Source of the DNA: Desulfobacteraceae bacterium UBA2174
GTDB lineage: Bacteria > Desulfobacterota > Desulfobacteria > Desulfobacterales > UBA2174
Direction of reading: 5' to 3'
DNA length: 64,000 bases
Assembly (NCBI GenBank): GCA_002327445.1
Contig: DCWA01000026.1
Location: forward strand, 42,324 to 106,323
The notes under the pieces were generated by a model. The model was not told where the DNA came from, searched no databases, and was given only the letters and a program-made list of their open reading frames with translations. Position numbers and translations under genes: made by a program. This document shows positions 24,989-34,000 of the stretch, one piece after another. How positions within the stretch are numbered: position 1 is the stretch's first letter; each line of letters begins with the position of its first letter.

Positions 24989-26347
24989 TTACATCGCCGG
25001 TCCGCCTTCCGGCATCAGGGCGTCCGGAAGGAATGTGGCGATCTGGGGAAAGGCGAAGAGGAGGACGCCGATGGCGATCAGCGCGATAGTGAAGGGCAGA
25101 ATGCCGCGGTAGATCGTGCCGAAAGAGGCATTGGTGATGCTCCTGACCACGAAGACGTTGATCGCCACCGGGGGAATGACGACGCCGATCATCACCGTCA
25201 CCCCGATGATCGCGCCGAACCAGTAGGGATCGAAGCCGAGGCGTTCCACGGCGGGAAAGAAGATCGGGGTGGCGAGAACCATGAAGGCCAGGTCGTCGAC
25301 GAAGGATCCGCCGATGAGGTAGATGAGGCAGATGATCGCCATGATCACCGAGGGGGGCAGGGGCAGGGATGTTACCCAGTCGGCGGCGATCATGGGAATC
25401 GTCGTGCGCGCCAGAAAAGTGCCGAGGACGGTCGAACCGGCGATGAGCATCAGCACCATGCACGCCGTGCGCAGCGACTCGTTGATGGAGGCGACGAACT
25501 TGGCGACGCCGAAATCGCCCCTCCCTACCGCCAGCAGCAGCACCGCGGCCGTGCCGACGCTGCCGGCCTCCGTCGGAGTGAAGAAGCCCTTCATCAGGCC
25601 GCCGATGACGAGCAGAAACACCAAGAGCACGAAGAGGCTTTCCGGGAGCGAGGCGGCGCGTTGCTTCCAGGTGGACCGCTCGCCCCGCGGCCCCAATGCC
25701 GGATTGATGCGGCACCAGACCATGATGACGAGCAGGAAACTGGCGGCGATGAGCATTCCGGGGACGAGGCCCGCCAGGAAAAGTCGGCCGATGGATTTTT
25801 GGGTGATGACCCCGAAGACGATGAGGGTCACGCTGGGCGGCAGCAGGATGCCCAGGGTGCCCACGATGGCGACAACCCCGGCGGAAAGCCGACGGTCGTA
25901 GTGATAGCGGTCCATCTCTGGCACGGCCACGCTGGAGAAGGTGGCTGCCGTGGCCGGGGATGATCCGCAGATGGCCTTGAAGACCGTGGCCCCCGCCACG
26001 GTGGCCATGGCCAGGCCGCCGGGGATGTGCCCCACGAATCGGTACGCCGCGCCGTAGAGACGCCGCGCAATGCCGGCGTTGAAGGCGACCTGTCCCATCA
26101 GGATGAAGAGCGGGATGACGGTGAACCCATAGCTGGTGAAGGTGTCGTAGAAGCTCTTGGCGAGCATGCTCATGCCGGCATCGACGTTCACCAGGATGCT
26201 GAACCCGATGAATCCCACGAGCGTCATGGCGAAGGCCAGCTCGATACCGAAGGGAAAAAGCAGGAGCACGACGACCAGCCCAAGAACGCCGATCAGCGGG
26301 GGGCTCAGGGTGTCGAGGCCGAAAAGCCCCGCAAGAATCGAGTTCAT
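24989..26347 (-). CDS. dctM: TRAP transporter large permease (DctM family)
   Basis: A 452-residue membrane protein with about 12-13 helices, the large subunit of a tripartite ATP-independent periplasmic transporter, which imports organic acids using the sodium gradient. Family blocks include AFAMTLVGFIGFSILVNVDA near the N-terminus, GGLAMATVAGATVFKAICGSSPATAAT with the conserved glycine-rich loop, and LIGGSFVDDLAFMVLATPIFFPAV. The C-terminal YRGILPFTIALIAIGVLLFAFPQI is typical. Its start overlaps the dctQ stop by four bases (ATGA), showing translational coupling. The substrate is not deducible; no other transport gene is adjacent. Confidence 0.95.
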   Translation of the reverse strand: MNSILAGLFGLDTLSPPLIGVLGLVVVLLLFPFGIELAFAMTLVGFIGFSILVNVDAGMSMLAKSFYDTFTSYGFTVIPLFILMGQVAFNAGIARRLYGAAYRFVGHIPGGLAMATVAGATVFKAICGSSPATAATFSSVAVPEMDRYHYDRRLSAGVVAIVGTLGILLPPSVTLIVFGVITQKSIGRLFLAGLVPGMLIAASFLLVIMVWCRINPALGPRGERSTWKQRAASLPESLFVLLVFLLVIGGLMKGFFTPTEAGSVGTAAVLLLAVGRGDFGVAKFVASINESLRTACMVLMLIAGSTVLGTFLARTTIPMIAADWVTSLPLPPSVIMAIICLIYLIGGSFVDDLAFMVLATPIFFPAVERLGFDPYWFGAIIGVTVMIGVVIPPVAINVFVVRSITNASFGTIYRGILPFTIALIAIGVLLFAFPQIATFLPDALMPEGGPAM

Positions 26348-26823
26348 AAGCGATCTCGGCGCACCGTGTCGATGTGTGCGAGCAGCACGAGGGCCTGGAG
26401 AACGGAAGCTGCCGCCAGGCCGAAGACCACGGGATAGAATTTGATTTCGAGGGTGGGGGTGACTTCACCCGAAGCGCGCAGATCGAGCCCGAAGTCCACC
26501 AGGTTCCAGGCCAGGACCGCAAAGAGGAGGGCGCTGACGATGCGCGTGGTGATGCGGATGCAGACGCGCGCCTTGCGCGGCATCAGCCAGAGAAACGTGT
26601 CCACGAACACATGGGCGCGCTTCAGGGACGTGACCGGCATCGCGAGGCCGATGGCGATGCCGCCGGCGAGCCCCACGAGTTCATAGGTGCCCGCGATTGG
26701 CGCCCCATACCACCTCAGCAGCACGTCGAGGAGGGTGAGCCCCATGAGGAACACGAGGCTCGCGCCGGCGATGGCGTGCATGCCGTTGCTGATCCATCCC
26801 ACCAGCGCAAGAATCTGCGCCAT
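26344..26823 (-). CDS. dctQ: TRAP transporter small permease (DctQ family)
   Basis: A 159-residue membrane protein with four predicted helices. IAGASLVFLMGLTLLDVLLRWYGAPIAGTYELVG is the family N-terminal signature, and LKRAHVFVDTFLWLMPRKARV is the conserved cytoplasmic loop. The start MAQILALVGW at 26823 follows ggagggggaagcttcga on the minus strand; a start seven codons upstream lacks a site. It sits between dctP and dctM in the order P-Q-M on the minus strand. It forms the membrane complex with DctM. The gap to dctP is 115 bp and contains no clear terminator. Confidence 0.92.
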   Translation of the reverse strand: MAQILALVGWISNGMHAIAGASLVFLMGLTLLDVLLRWYGAPIAGTYELVGLAGGIAIGLAMPVTSLKRAHVFVDTFLWLMPRKARVCIRITTRIVSALLFAVLAWNLVDFGLDLRASGEVTPTLEIKFYPVVFGLAAASVLQALVLLAHIDTVRRDRL

Positions 26824-26938
26824 TCGAAGCTTCCCCCTCCCCATGATCGAGGCGGCAGATGTCCGCCTGCCGCCCCTTGGTTTTCATCCCATGTTTACCG
26901 GCCGCCCGGGTTGAGCGCCGCCGTTGGCCGCCCGACCG

Positions 26939-28018
26939 CTATTTTTGCAATTGCGCCAGCTGCTCCTTGCAAAAGGCCAGCGCATCCGCGCCGGGCAGCC
27001 CCTTTTCCTGCATCTTGGCCGCGTATTCGTCCAGGATCGGGCGAACGGCCTCGGCCCAGCGGGCGTTCTCTTCCGGCGAGAGGGAGATGGAAAGGCAGCC
27101 CTTGGCCGCGGCGAAGTCCTTGCCGGACTTGTCCATCTCATCCCAGGCGTTGCCGGTCTTGACGATCCATTCCGCGTTGACCTCTTCGATGACCTTGCGG
27201 ACATCCTCGGGCAGGCTTTCCCATTTGCCCTTGTTCATGGCCACGAAGAAGGTGGTCGTATAAGCGGCGCCGTAGCACTCGGTCGAACTCTTGACGACCT
27301 CGCCCCAGCGCCATCCCTCCAGGGATTCCTGCGGGGCCATGGAACCATCGACCACGCCGCGGCTCAGGGCGTCGTAGGTTTCGCCCATCGGCATGGCCAC
27401 CGGCGCGCCGCCGAGGGCCTTGGCGATCTTGGCGCTGAGGCCGGTGCAGCGTATTTTGAGGCCCTTGACATCCTCGAGGGTCTTGACCGCCTTCTTCGTG
27501 TGGAGGAATCCCGGGCCGTGGGCGTGAAGGTACATGATCTTCACGCTGTTGAACTCCGCCGGGTCGTACTTCTTGAAGAAGGCGTTGGCCATGGCGGTGG
27601 CGGCGGCGCCGCTCCGGATCCCCAGGGGCAGATCCAGGACCTCGGAGAAGGGAAACTTGCCCCGGGTGTAGCCCAGACAAGACATCCCGATGTCGGAAAT
27701 GCCCTTCTCGACCCCGTCGTAGCAGACTTCCGCCTTGGTGAGGGTGCCGCCGGGGTACACGGTGATTTTCACCTGGCCCGCGGTGCGCTTTTCGATTTCT
27801 TTGGCCCAGTCCTGGGCCAGTAGGGTGTTCCGGTGCGTGGCGGGGAAAAAGATGGAATAGGTGAGGTCAATCGGCTTTGCAGTGGCCGCCTGAAGTGCGC
27901 CCGGGCAGTTCAAGACGACGATCATCCCCAGGACGGCGATCCAGATGGTGGTTGCCAGAGTGATCGGTGCCCCCGGCCGGGACGCGTTTTTCCCAAGACA
28001 CGGTGATTTGGTCTTCAC
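26939..28018 (-). CDS. dctP: TRAP transporter periplasmic substrate-binding protein (DctP family)
   Basis: A 359-residue exported binding protein. The best start is GTG 28018 behind gaggagggaaaaa; a TTG nine codons upstream is an inferior alternative. A long N-terminal region ends in a hydrophobic stretch (LATTIWIAVLGMIVVLNCPG) before the ALQAATA cleavage-like site. The mature part starts KPIDLTYSIFFPATHRNTLLAQDWAKEIEK. Family elements include VKITVYPGGTLTK, VEKGISDIGMSCLGYTRGKF, GLKIRCTGLSAKIAKALGGAPVAMPMGE and YDALSRGVVDG. The conserved arginine that binds a substrate carboxylate is expected in the IRCTG segment. Its promoter is placed at 28087-28115. Confidence 0.94.
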   Translation of the reverse strand: MKTKSPCLGKNASRPGAPITLATTIWIAVLGMIVVLNCPGALQAATAKPIDLTYSIFFPATHRNTLLAQDWAKEIEKRTAGQVKITVYPGGTLTKAEVCYDGVEKGISDIGMSCLGYTRGKFPFSEVLDLPLGIRSGAAATAMANAFFKKYDPAEFNSVKIMYLHAHGPGFLHTKKAVKTLEDVKGLKIRCTGLSAKIAKALGGAPVAMPMGETYDALSRGVVDGSMAPQESLEGWRWGEVVKSSTECYGAAYTTTFFVAMNKGKWESLPEDVRKVIEEVNAEWIVKTGNAWDEMDKSGKDFAAAKGCLSISLSPEENARWAEAVRPILDEYAAKMQEKGLPGADALAFCKEQLAQLQK

Positions 28019-28065
28019 TTTTTCCCTCCTCGGTTGAGGTGCCAAGCAGCTATCCGCCTTTATTT

Positions 28066-28085
28066 ATTCGCTAAAAATAGCAAAT
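28066..28085. promoter_or_regulatory. Imperfect palindrome (candidate operator) at the dctP transcription start
   Basis: attcgcta and tagcaaat flank four bases (one mismatch in eight). The site covers the predicted start of the minus-strand dct transcript, a position where a repressor would block transcription. The adjacent TetR-type regulator is the obvious candidate; this is inference. Confidence 0.5.
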
Positions 28086-28086
28086 G

Positions 28087-28115
28087 AATCTACCTGCTAC
28101 CCCTCCGGCTGTCAA
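28087..28115 (-). promoter_or_regulatory. Predicted sigma-70 promoter of the dctPQM operon
   Basis: On the minus strand TTGACA (28110-28115) is followed after exactly 17 bases by TAGATT (28087-28092). The predicted start is near 28080, about 60 bases before the dctP GTG. Confidence 0.65.
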
Positions 28116-28145
28116 GGCAAATTTTTTAACCCGGAGAACAGGGCC

Positions 28146-28198
28146 TTGACATGTGCGCGCACACATGAAATGGTGCGTTTGCCTACCGGCCGGTCGGT
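28146..28198 (+). promoter_or_regulatory. Plus-strand promoter elements and palindromes upstream of the tetR gene
   Basis: TTGACA at 28146-28151 is followed by the perfect 12-bp palindrome TGTGCGCGCACA (28152-28163), which would sit inside a promoter spacer. A second near-palindrome, accggccggtcggt (28185-28198), resembles the ACCGnnCGGT half-site pattern of many TetR regulators of acyl-CoA genes. No good -10 box is visible, so the promoter call is weaker than the operator-like sites. Autoregulation of the TetR gene would fit this layout. Confidence 0.45.
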
Positions 28199-28276
28199 CG
28201 TCTTTTCGTCTTGCACCCTTTCCCGTCCGGCTGGTCGCCCTCACCGGCGGATCCCCTTGAGGAGGCCGAATCGACG

Positions 28277-28906
28277 ATGTCCACCGCCCCGATGAAAGAT
28301 ACCATTCGCCAGGCCGCCATCGACCTTTTTTATCGCAAGGGATACTTCGCCGCCAGCATCAGCGAAATCGCCGCCGCCAGCGGCATTCGCAAGGCCAGCC
28401 TCTACCACCACTACGAGAGCAAGGAAGCCCTGCTCTTCGCCATTCTCAAGATCATCATGGACGACCTCATGGCCTTCCTGGAGGCCAGCCTGGCGGGAGT
28501 CGTGGACATCGAGGCCCGGATGCGGGCCGCGGTGCGGGGCCATGTCCAGTTCCACCTGCGCCGCCAGAAGGAAAACTTCATCGCCAACAGCGAGTTGAGA
28601 GGACTCACCGAGGCCCACTACCAGGATATCGTCCGCCGCCGGGACGCCTATGAACGGGTGTTCCAGGAGATCATCGGATCCGGGCGCCGGCAGCGGGTGT
28701 TCGCCCCGGGCGATGACAAGATTCTCTCCTACGCCATCTTGACCCTTTGCACCGCCGGGGCCTCCTGGTTCAAGCCCGACGGCCGGCTCACGGTGGACGA
28801 AATCGCCGAGATCTATGAAAATTTCATCATCAGCGGCCTGAAGCGGGCCGAGGGGGAAGCGGTTTGCGGCGCCGCCGGTGGTTCCCCTTCGCTCCTTCGG
28901 GTGTAA
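28277..28906 (+). CDS. TetR/AcrR family transcriptional regulator
   Basis: A 209-residue regulator starting MSTAPMKDTIRQAAIDLFYR. The helix-turn-helix is ISEIAAASGIRKASLYHHYESKEALL (about residues 32-57), typical of the family. The C-terminal ligand domain carries RGLTEAHYQDIVRRRDAYERVF and ILSYAILTLCTAGASWF, resembling TetR regulators of acyl-CoA metabolism (TetR C33/FadR-like groups). It is divergent from dctPQM and upstream of an acyl-CoA dehydrogenase-enoyl-CoA hydratase pair, so it may control both, with an acyl-CoA as the ligand. That assignment is inference. Confidence 0.9.
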   Translation: MSTAPMKDTIRQAAIDLFYRKGYFAASISEIAAASGIRKASLYHHYESKEALLFAILKIIMDDLMAFLEASLAGVVDIEARMRAAVRGHVQFHLRRQKENFIANSELRGLTEAHYQDIVRRRDAYERVFQEIIGSGRRQRVFAPGDDKILSYAILTLCTAGASWFKPDGRLTVDEIAEIYENFIISGLKRAEGEAVCGAAGGSPSLLRV

Positions 28907-28937
28907 GCAGCAGTCCCTGGATCATGCAGGATCAGGT

Positions 28938-28961
28938 CTTCCGGCCAGGCACGGCCGGAAG
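28938..28961 (+). promoter_or_regulatory. Hairpin between tetR and the acyl-CoA dehydrogenase gene
   Basis: A perfect 9-bp stem (cttccggcc with ggccggaag) encloses a six-base loop with no T-run. It is the only structure in the 117-bp gap and may act as an mRNA boundary. Confidence 0.4.
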
Positions 28962-29023
28962 CCGCAACAGCGGCCGGCGCCCCATGCGCCACAGGCAATT
29001 CGGCTCAAAAAAGGAGGTCGGGG

Positions 29024-30172
29024 GTGGATTTCGATCTGACCAAGGAACAGGAGATGATCCGCCGCGAGGTGCGCAAGTTCGCCCAGAGCGAGATTGCACC
29101 GGTGGCCCGCGAACTGGATGATAACGAGACATTTTCCCCGGAACTGACCCGCAAGATGGGCGAGATCGGGCTCTTTGGCATGTTCGTCGACGAAGCCTAC
29201 GGCGGGCAGGGCATGGATTACATCTCCTACATCATCGGGGTGGAGGAGATCGCCCGGGTGGATGGGTCCCAGGCGGCGACCATCGCCGCGGGCAACTCTC
29301 TGGGGATCGGGCCGATCTACTACTTCGGCAGCGAGGCGCAGAAGCGCCGCTACCTGCCCAAGCTGTGCACCGGGGAGGCCCTGTGGGGCTTCGGGCTCAC
29401 CGAGCCGACGGCCGGTTCCGACGCCGGCGGCAGCAAGACCACCGCGGTGCGCGACGGCAACCAGTGGGTGATCAACGGCTCCAAGATCTTCATCACCAAC
29501 GGGGCCTGCGAGCTGTCGCTGGGGGTGACGGTCCAGGCGGTCACCGGCACCCTGCCCAACGGCAAGCCCCAGTACACCTGTTTCATCGTGGAGCACGGCA
29601 CCCCCGGATTCAAGGCCCGGGCGATGCACGGCAAGATGATGTGGCGCAGCTCCAACACCAGCGAGCTGTACTTCGACGATGTGCGCGTACCCGAAGAGAA
29701 TATCCTGGGCAAGATCGGCGACGGCTTCAAGCAGATGCTCAAGACCCTGGACGGTGGCCGGTTGTCCATCGGGGCCATGGGGCTCGGCGGGGCCCAGGGG
29801 GCTTACGAGAAGGCCCTGCGGTACGCCCGGGAGCGGGAGCAGTTCGGCCAGCCCATCAGCAAGTTCCAGGCCGTGGCCTTCAAGCTGGCCGACTGCGCCA
29901 TGGAGATCGAATGCGGCCGCAACCTGCTCTACAAGGCCTGCTGGCTGCGGGACCACAAGCGCCCCTTCGAGCTCCAGGCCGCCATGGGCAAACTGTACTG
30001 CAGCGAATTGATGGGCAGGGTGGCCAACCACGCGGTCCAGATCCACGGCGGCTACGGCCTGATGAAGGACTACGACGTGGAACGATTTTACCGGGATCAG
30101 AAGCTGCTGGACATCGGCGAAGGCACCAGCGAAGTGCAGCGGATCGTCATATCACGGCATATCGGCTGCTGA
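29024..30172 (+). CDS. Acyl-CoA dehydrogenase
   Basis: A 382-residue FAD enzyme that oxidises an acyl-CoA to the 2-enoyl-CoA and passes electrons to ETF. The start is GTG 29024 after aaaggaggtcggg. Motifs include the N-terminal MIRREVRKFAQSEIAPVARELD, the flavin-binding GFGLTEPTAGSDAGG (about residue 125), and the C-terminal AREREQFGQPISKFQAVAFKLAD, QIHGGYGLMKDYDVERFYRDQK and the GEGTSEVQR segment whose glutamate aligns with the catalytic base of short/medium-chain enzymes. Length is normal. It is followed 24 bp later by an enoyl-CoA hydratase, forming two consecutive beta-oxidation steps. ETF genes are not in the window. Confidence 0.95.
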   Translation: MDFDLTKEQEMIRREVRKFAQSEIAPVARELDDNETFSPELTRKMGEIGLFGMFVDEAYGGQGMDYISYIIGVEEIARVDGSQAATIAAGNSLGIGPIYYFGSEAQKRRYLPKLCTGEALWGFGLTEPTAGSDAGGSKTTAVRDGNQWVINGSKIFITNGACELSLGVTVQAVTGTLPNGKPQYTCFIVEHGTPGFKARAMHGKMMWRSSNTSELYFDDVRVPEENILGKIGDGFKQMLKTLDGGRLSIGAMGLGGAQGAYEKALRYAREREQFGQPISKFQAVAFKLADCAMEIECGRNLLYKACWLRDHKRPFELQAAMGKLYCSELMGRVANHAVQIHGGYGLMKDYDVERFYRDQKLLDIGEGTSEVQRIVISRHIGC

Positions 30173-30196
30173 CGGCACCGGAAAGGAGACAGGCCG

Positions 30197-30976
<780 letters not shown>

Positions 30977-30989
30977 GACAAAGTTACGA

Positions 30990-31125
30990 GTTACAAGTGA
31001 ACTAAAGTGCCTAAAATGGCGGACGCGCTGGCCCGCGGTTGCTCAAATAACGGAGGAGCGAAGCGACACCTTAACTTTAGGCACTTTAGGCACTTTAGTC
31101 ATTTTAGTCACTCGAAGCTTTAGTC
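30990..31125. repeat. Inverted repeat of the tttaggcactttagt family (copy 2)
   Basis: actaaagtgcctaaa at 31001-31015 is the perfect 15-bp inverse of tttaggcactttagt at 31085-31099, with further direct copies of ttaggcact and agtcattttagtc nearby. The loop contains gagcgaagcgacacc, the inverse of the loop of the copy at 21880-22000. It fills the gap between the enoyl-CoA hydratase and the lyase-like gene and could act as a terminator or an mRNA-stabilising structure. Confidence 0.65.
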
Positions 31126-31159
31126 GCTGATTTTAGACAATATTTCCAAGGAGACCGCC

Positions 31160-32326
31160 ATGACCGAATACGACTACTGGAAAATCTTTCCCCGCATGCC
31201 GCGCCAAGTGTCCATCGGCGACATCACGGTACGCGACGGGTTCCAGCATCTGGAGAAATTCATCTCCACCCGGGCGAAGGTCTTCTACGCCCAGGAGATG
31301 ATCTATGCCGGCTGCCGCGACATCGAGGTGACCAATTTTGGCAACCCCTACCTCATGCCGCAGTTTGCCGACGCCGAGGAGGTGCTGCGCGCCCTGCGCT
31401 CCGATCGGTTCCGGAATTCCTGCGCCAAGCGCGGCATCGACTACGACGAGATCCGCATCACGGCCGTCACGATCCGGGAGGGGGCCGTGGACCGGGCCAT
31501 CGCCTTGAAAAAGCAGGGGATCGGGCCGGACCGCTGCCTGATGATGGTCTCCACCGAGGAGGAGCACCACTTCGCCAACTCCGGCACCACCTTGCCCGAT
31601 TACTGGCGCGAGGCCGAACGCTGCTGCCGCAAGTGCGCCGACGCCGGGCTGAAGATGTGCGGCACGGTGAGCACCATCTGGGGCAGCCCCATCGCCGGGG
31701 CCACCGACCTGAAGGACGCAGTGGAGTTCACCAAGCGCTGGCTGGAGATCGGGGCCACCGACATCGAGCACGCCGACCACGACGGCAGTGCCTCGGCCCC
31801 GGAAGTCTACCGTTATTTTTCCATGATCTTGGACGCCATCCCGGACACCCGTTTGCACATCGCCCATTTCCACGAAACCAAGCGGGTGGCCAGCGCCTCG
31901 GTGCTGGCGGCCCTGCACGCCGGCATCACCCAGTTCGAAGCCACCTTGGGCGGCCTGGGGGGACAGCCGGCCAACTTTCTCGACGACTGCCCGGTGCCTG
32001 GCACCGGTGATTATTACTACAAGGATCCGCGCTACGTGGGACTTGTATGCCTGGAAGACTTGCTGGTACAGATCGACGAGATGGGCATCGCGCACGGCTA
32101 CGACGTGGACCGGGTCCTGTGGCTCGGCCGGCAGCTGGAGCGTACCGCGGGCAAACGCTTGCGTTCGGAGGCCGTGATCAACGGGCGCACCCTCAAGGGG
32201 GGGCACATGGAGTTCGCCCGGCCGGGGCTCAAAAAAGTCAAGGCCAAGCTGGGAGAAGCTGCGGGACAGAAGCTGCCGGCGGACTGGAAGTCGCTGGCGG
32301 AGCTGCCGGAGCGCTTCCGGCCGTAA
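31160..32326 (+). CDS. HMG-CoA lyase-like DRE-TIM enzyme (pyruvate carboxyltransferase fold)
   Basis: A 388-residue TIM-barrel protein with the DRE-TIM metallolyase start SIGDITVRDGFQHLEKFIST (D, T, R, D metal and base residues) and the second metal motif HIAHFHETKRVASASVLAAL (HxH). LDGRTLKGGHMEFA-like C-terminal sequence (RTLKGGHMEFARPGLKK) extends it beyond the usual 300-residue lyases. The loop that carries the catalytic cysteine (GGCP) in HMG-CoA lyases reads GGLGGQPANF here. It is therefore a relative, not a standard HMG-CoA lyase; it probably cleaves or condenses an acyl-CoA with a C2 unit. It lies downstream of acyl-CoA dehydrogenase and hydratase genes and upstream of an XRE-cupin regulator. 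Confidence 0.88.
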   Translation: MTEYDYWKIFPRMPRQVSIGDITVRDGFQHLEKFISTRAKVFYAQEMIYAGCRDIEVTNFGNPYLMPQFADAEEVLRALRSDRFRNSCAKRGIDYDEIRITAVTIREGAVDRAIALKKQGIGPDRCLMMVSTEEEHHFANSGTTLPDYWREAERCCRKCADAGLKMCGTVSTIWGSPIAGATDLKDAVEFTKRWLEIGATDIEHADHDGSASAPEVYRYFSMILDAIPDTRLHIAHFHETKRVASASVLAALHAGITQFEATLGGLGGQPANFLDDCPVPGTGDYYYKDPRYVGLVCLEDLLVQIDEMGIAHGYDVDRVLWLGRQLERTAGKRLRSEAVINGRTLKGGHMEFARPGLKKVKAKLGEAAGQKLPADWKSLAELPERFRP

Positions 32327-32377
32327 ATTTTTCGTCCAGACATAGCAACGCACAGGCATGCGCACGAGGGGGCCGAC

Positions 32378-33022
32378 ATGGCGAACGAAGAAACACCCAA
32401 ACCTTATATCAACGTCGATTTTTTCGAGGACTTGACCGGAGAGATCCCCGCCGCCGGCACCGCTGGCGGACCGGTGGACGTGGGCCGGCGGATCCGGCTG
32501 CTGCGGGAGGAGAGGGGGCTTTCCCTCGAAACCCTGTCGCAGATGACCGGTTTCGAGGTGGACCTGCTGAACCAGATCGAAAACGGGCAGGTGCAGCCCC
32601 AGCTCGGCACCTTGATGCGCCTGTCCAAGGCATTGGAAGGGGCGTTCGGCCGTCTGGTGTCCGGAGTGGGAGATCGGCTTTACGCCATCACCCGCAAGGC
32701 CGAACGCAAGGTGATCAGCCGCAGCACCACCCACAAGGGCGCCCGCCAAGCCTATACCTATACGAGCCTGGCGCCCGAGGTGAAAGGCCGCCACATGGAG
32801 GCGTTGATGGTGGAGCTGGAATCGGACCCTGACCAGAGCGAATCGGTGCACGAGGGCGAGGAGTTCATCTTCGTGCTCGAGGGCGAGGTCATGCTCAAGA
32901 TCGGCAACGAACGCTTCGACCTGACTCCGGGCGACAGCGCCTATTACCTGTCCACCACGCCGCACCTCATCACCGCGGCTCATGACAAGGCCGTGATTCT
33001 GGCCGTGATTTACAACGATTGA
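32378..33022 (+). CDS. XRE-family regulator with C-terminal cupin domain
   Basis: A 214-residue DNA-binding protein. After a 30-residue leader the helix-turn-helix spans VGRRIRLLREERGLSLETLSQMTGFEVDLLNQIENGQVQPQLGTLMRLSKAL (about residues 31-85). The cupin_2 domain covers about residues 135-210: HEGEEFIFVLEGEVMLKIGNERFDL then PGDSAYYLSTTPHLITAAHD. This domain order is that of PuuR/SutR-type regulators that sense a small molecule. It is in the same direction as the upstream lyase-like gene, 51 bp away, and is probably its regulator; the ligand is unknown. Confidence 0.9.
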   Translation: MANEETPKPYINVDFFEDLTGEIPAAGTAGGPVDVGRRIRLLREERGLSLETLSQMTGFEVDLLNQIENGQVQPQLGTLMRLSKALEGAFGRLVSGVGDRLYAITRKAERKVISRSTTHKGARQAYTYTSLAPEVKGRHMEALMVELESDPDQSESVHEGEEFIFVLEGEVMLKIGNERFDLTPGDSAYYLSTTPHLITAAHDKAVILAVIYND

Positions 33023-33088
33023 ACCATTTCAGGGCTTGAGGTAAGAAGAACGAAGGGCCAACAGGCCGGAACCATCGTCCAACGGGGG

Positions 33089-33108
33089 AGATCCGCGGGG
33101 ATCTTTTT
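33089..33108 (+). terminator. Weak terminator candidate after the XRE-cupin gene
   Basis: A short 6-bp stem (agatcc with ggatct, loop gcgg) is followed by a run of five T. It lies about 65 bp after the stop of the XRE-cupin gene; the stem is short, so the call is tentative. Confidence 0.35.
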
Positions 33109-33154
33109 CCCGGTCAATCGACAATGCACAACCCATGGGTGAAAGGAAGGGGAA

Positions 33155-33904
33155 ATGACGGCCGAGCCGCGACGCATCGACGACCTCAACGACGACCAAA
33201 TCCTCAAGCTCATCGTTGATTTTTTCCACCGCATCGTTTTGCACTACGGCTTGTGGTTCTCCGAAGTGCGTCATCAGATGGGCGATGCGCGCAGCTTGGA
33301 AGCCTTGAAGACCGCATCGTCGCGCAGCGCCGGCATCCAGGCCAAGCGCCTGGCCGAGATTTTCGGCATCGAGATGCAGGCCGGGTTGCCGGCGGCCATG
33401 CGCCGGATGTCCACCGAGGAGCTGCGGGGCCTGCTCAAGGCCGTATCGGTGAACTGGCTGGCCAACGACGGCGTCTGGTTCCAGGCGGTGGAATTCGCCA
33501 GCGGGATGAGCAATGCCAAGCGCTGCAACGATTCCTGTTGGGCGCATTTTTCCCCCCTGGAGGCCTGGTCGATCCGGCAATTTCTGGGACTTGGCGAGCA
33601 GCCGGGGCTCGAAGGGCTCAAACGGGCCCTCGGCTTCCGGCTCTACGCGGCCATCAACGTGCAGTCCGTCATCGATGAGGGGCCGGATTCCTTTTTGTTC
33701 CAGATGAACGATTGCCGGGTCCAGTCCGCCCGCAAGCGCAAGGGGCTGGATGACTACCCGTGCAAGTCGGCCGGGCTGGTGGAATACGGCGAATTCGCCC
33801 GCGCCATCGACAATCGCATCGTCACAGAGTGCGTCGGCTGCCCCCCGGATCCCCATCCGGACGAATGGTTCTGCGCCTGGCGGTTCCGGCTGCCGACGGG
33901 CTGA
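33155..33904 (+). CDS. DUF6125-like cysteine-containing protein
   Basis: A 249-residue soluble protein starting MTAEPRRIDDLNDDQILKLI. It resembles the DUF6125 family of Desulfobacterota, proteins of unknown function with a helical N-terminal half (FFHRIVLHYGLWFSEVRHQM, GDARSLEALKTASSRSAGIQAKRL) and a C-terminal half with conserved cysteines (NDCRVQSARKRKGL, DDYPCKSAGLVEY, TECVGCPPDPHPDEWFCAWRF). The cysteine spacing suggests a metal site. It has its own ribosome site (gaaaggaagggga). It follows the XRE-cupin gene with a terminator-like hairpin between, so its expression may be separate. The family call is moderate because it rests on recall. Confidence 0.7.
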   Translation: MTAEPRRIDDLNDDQILKLIVDFFHRIVLHYGLWFSEVRHQMGDARSLEALKTASSRSAGIQAKRLAEIFGIEMQAGLPAAMRRMSTEELRGLLKAVSVNWLANDGVWFQAVEFASGMSNAKRCNDSCWAHFSPLEAWSIRQFLGLGEQPGLEGLKRALGFRLYAAINVQSVIDEGPDSFLFQMNDCRVQSARKRKGLDDYPCKSAGLVEYGEFARAIDNRIVTECVGCPPDPHPDEWFCAWRFRLPTG

Positions 33905-34000
33905 AGCCCTGCGCCCGGTCCATCCATCAAGGGTTGACAGGCGCCGTCGATTGTCCTACCTAGCCAGAACACGATTCACCAAACAGCCAGGAGGGCAATC

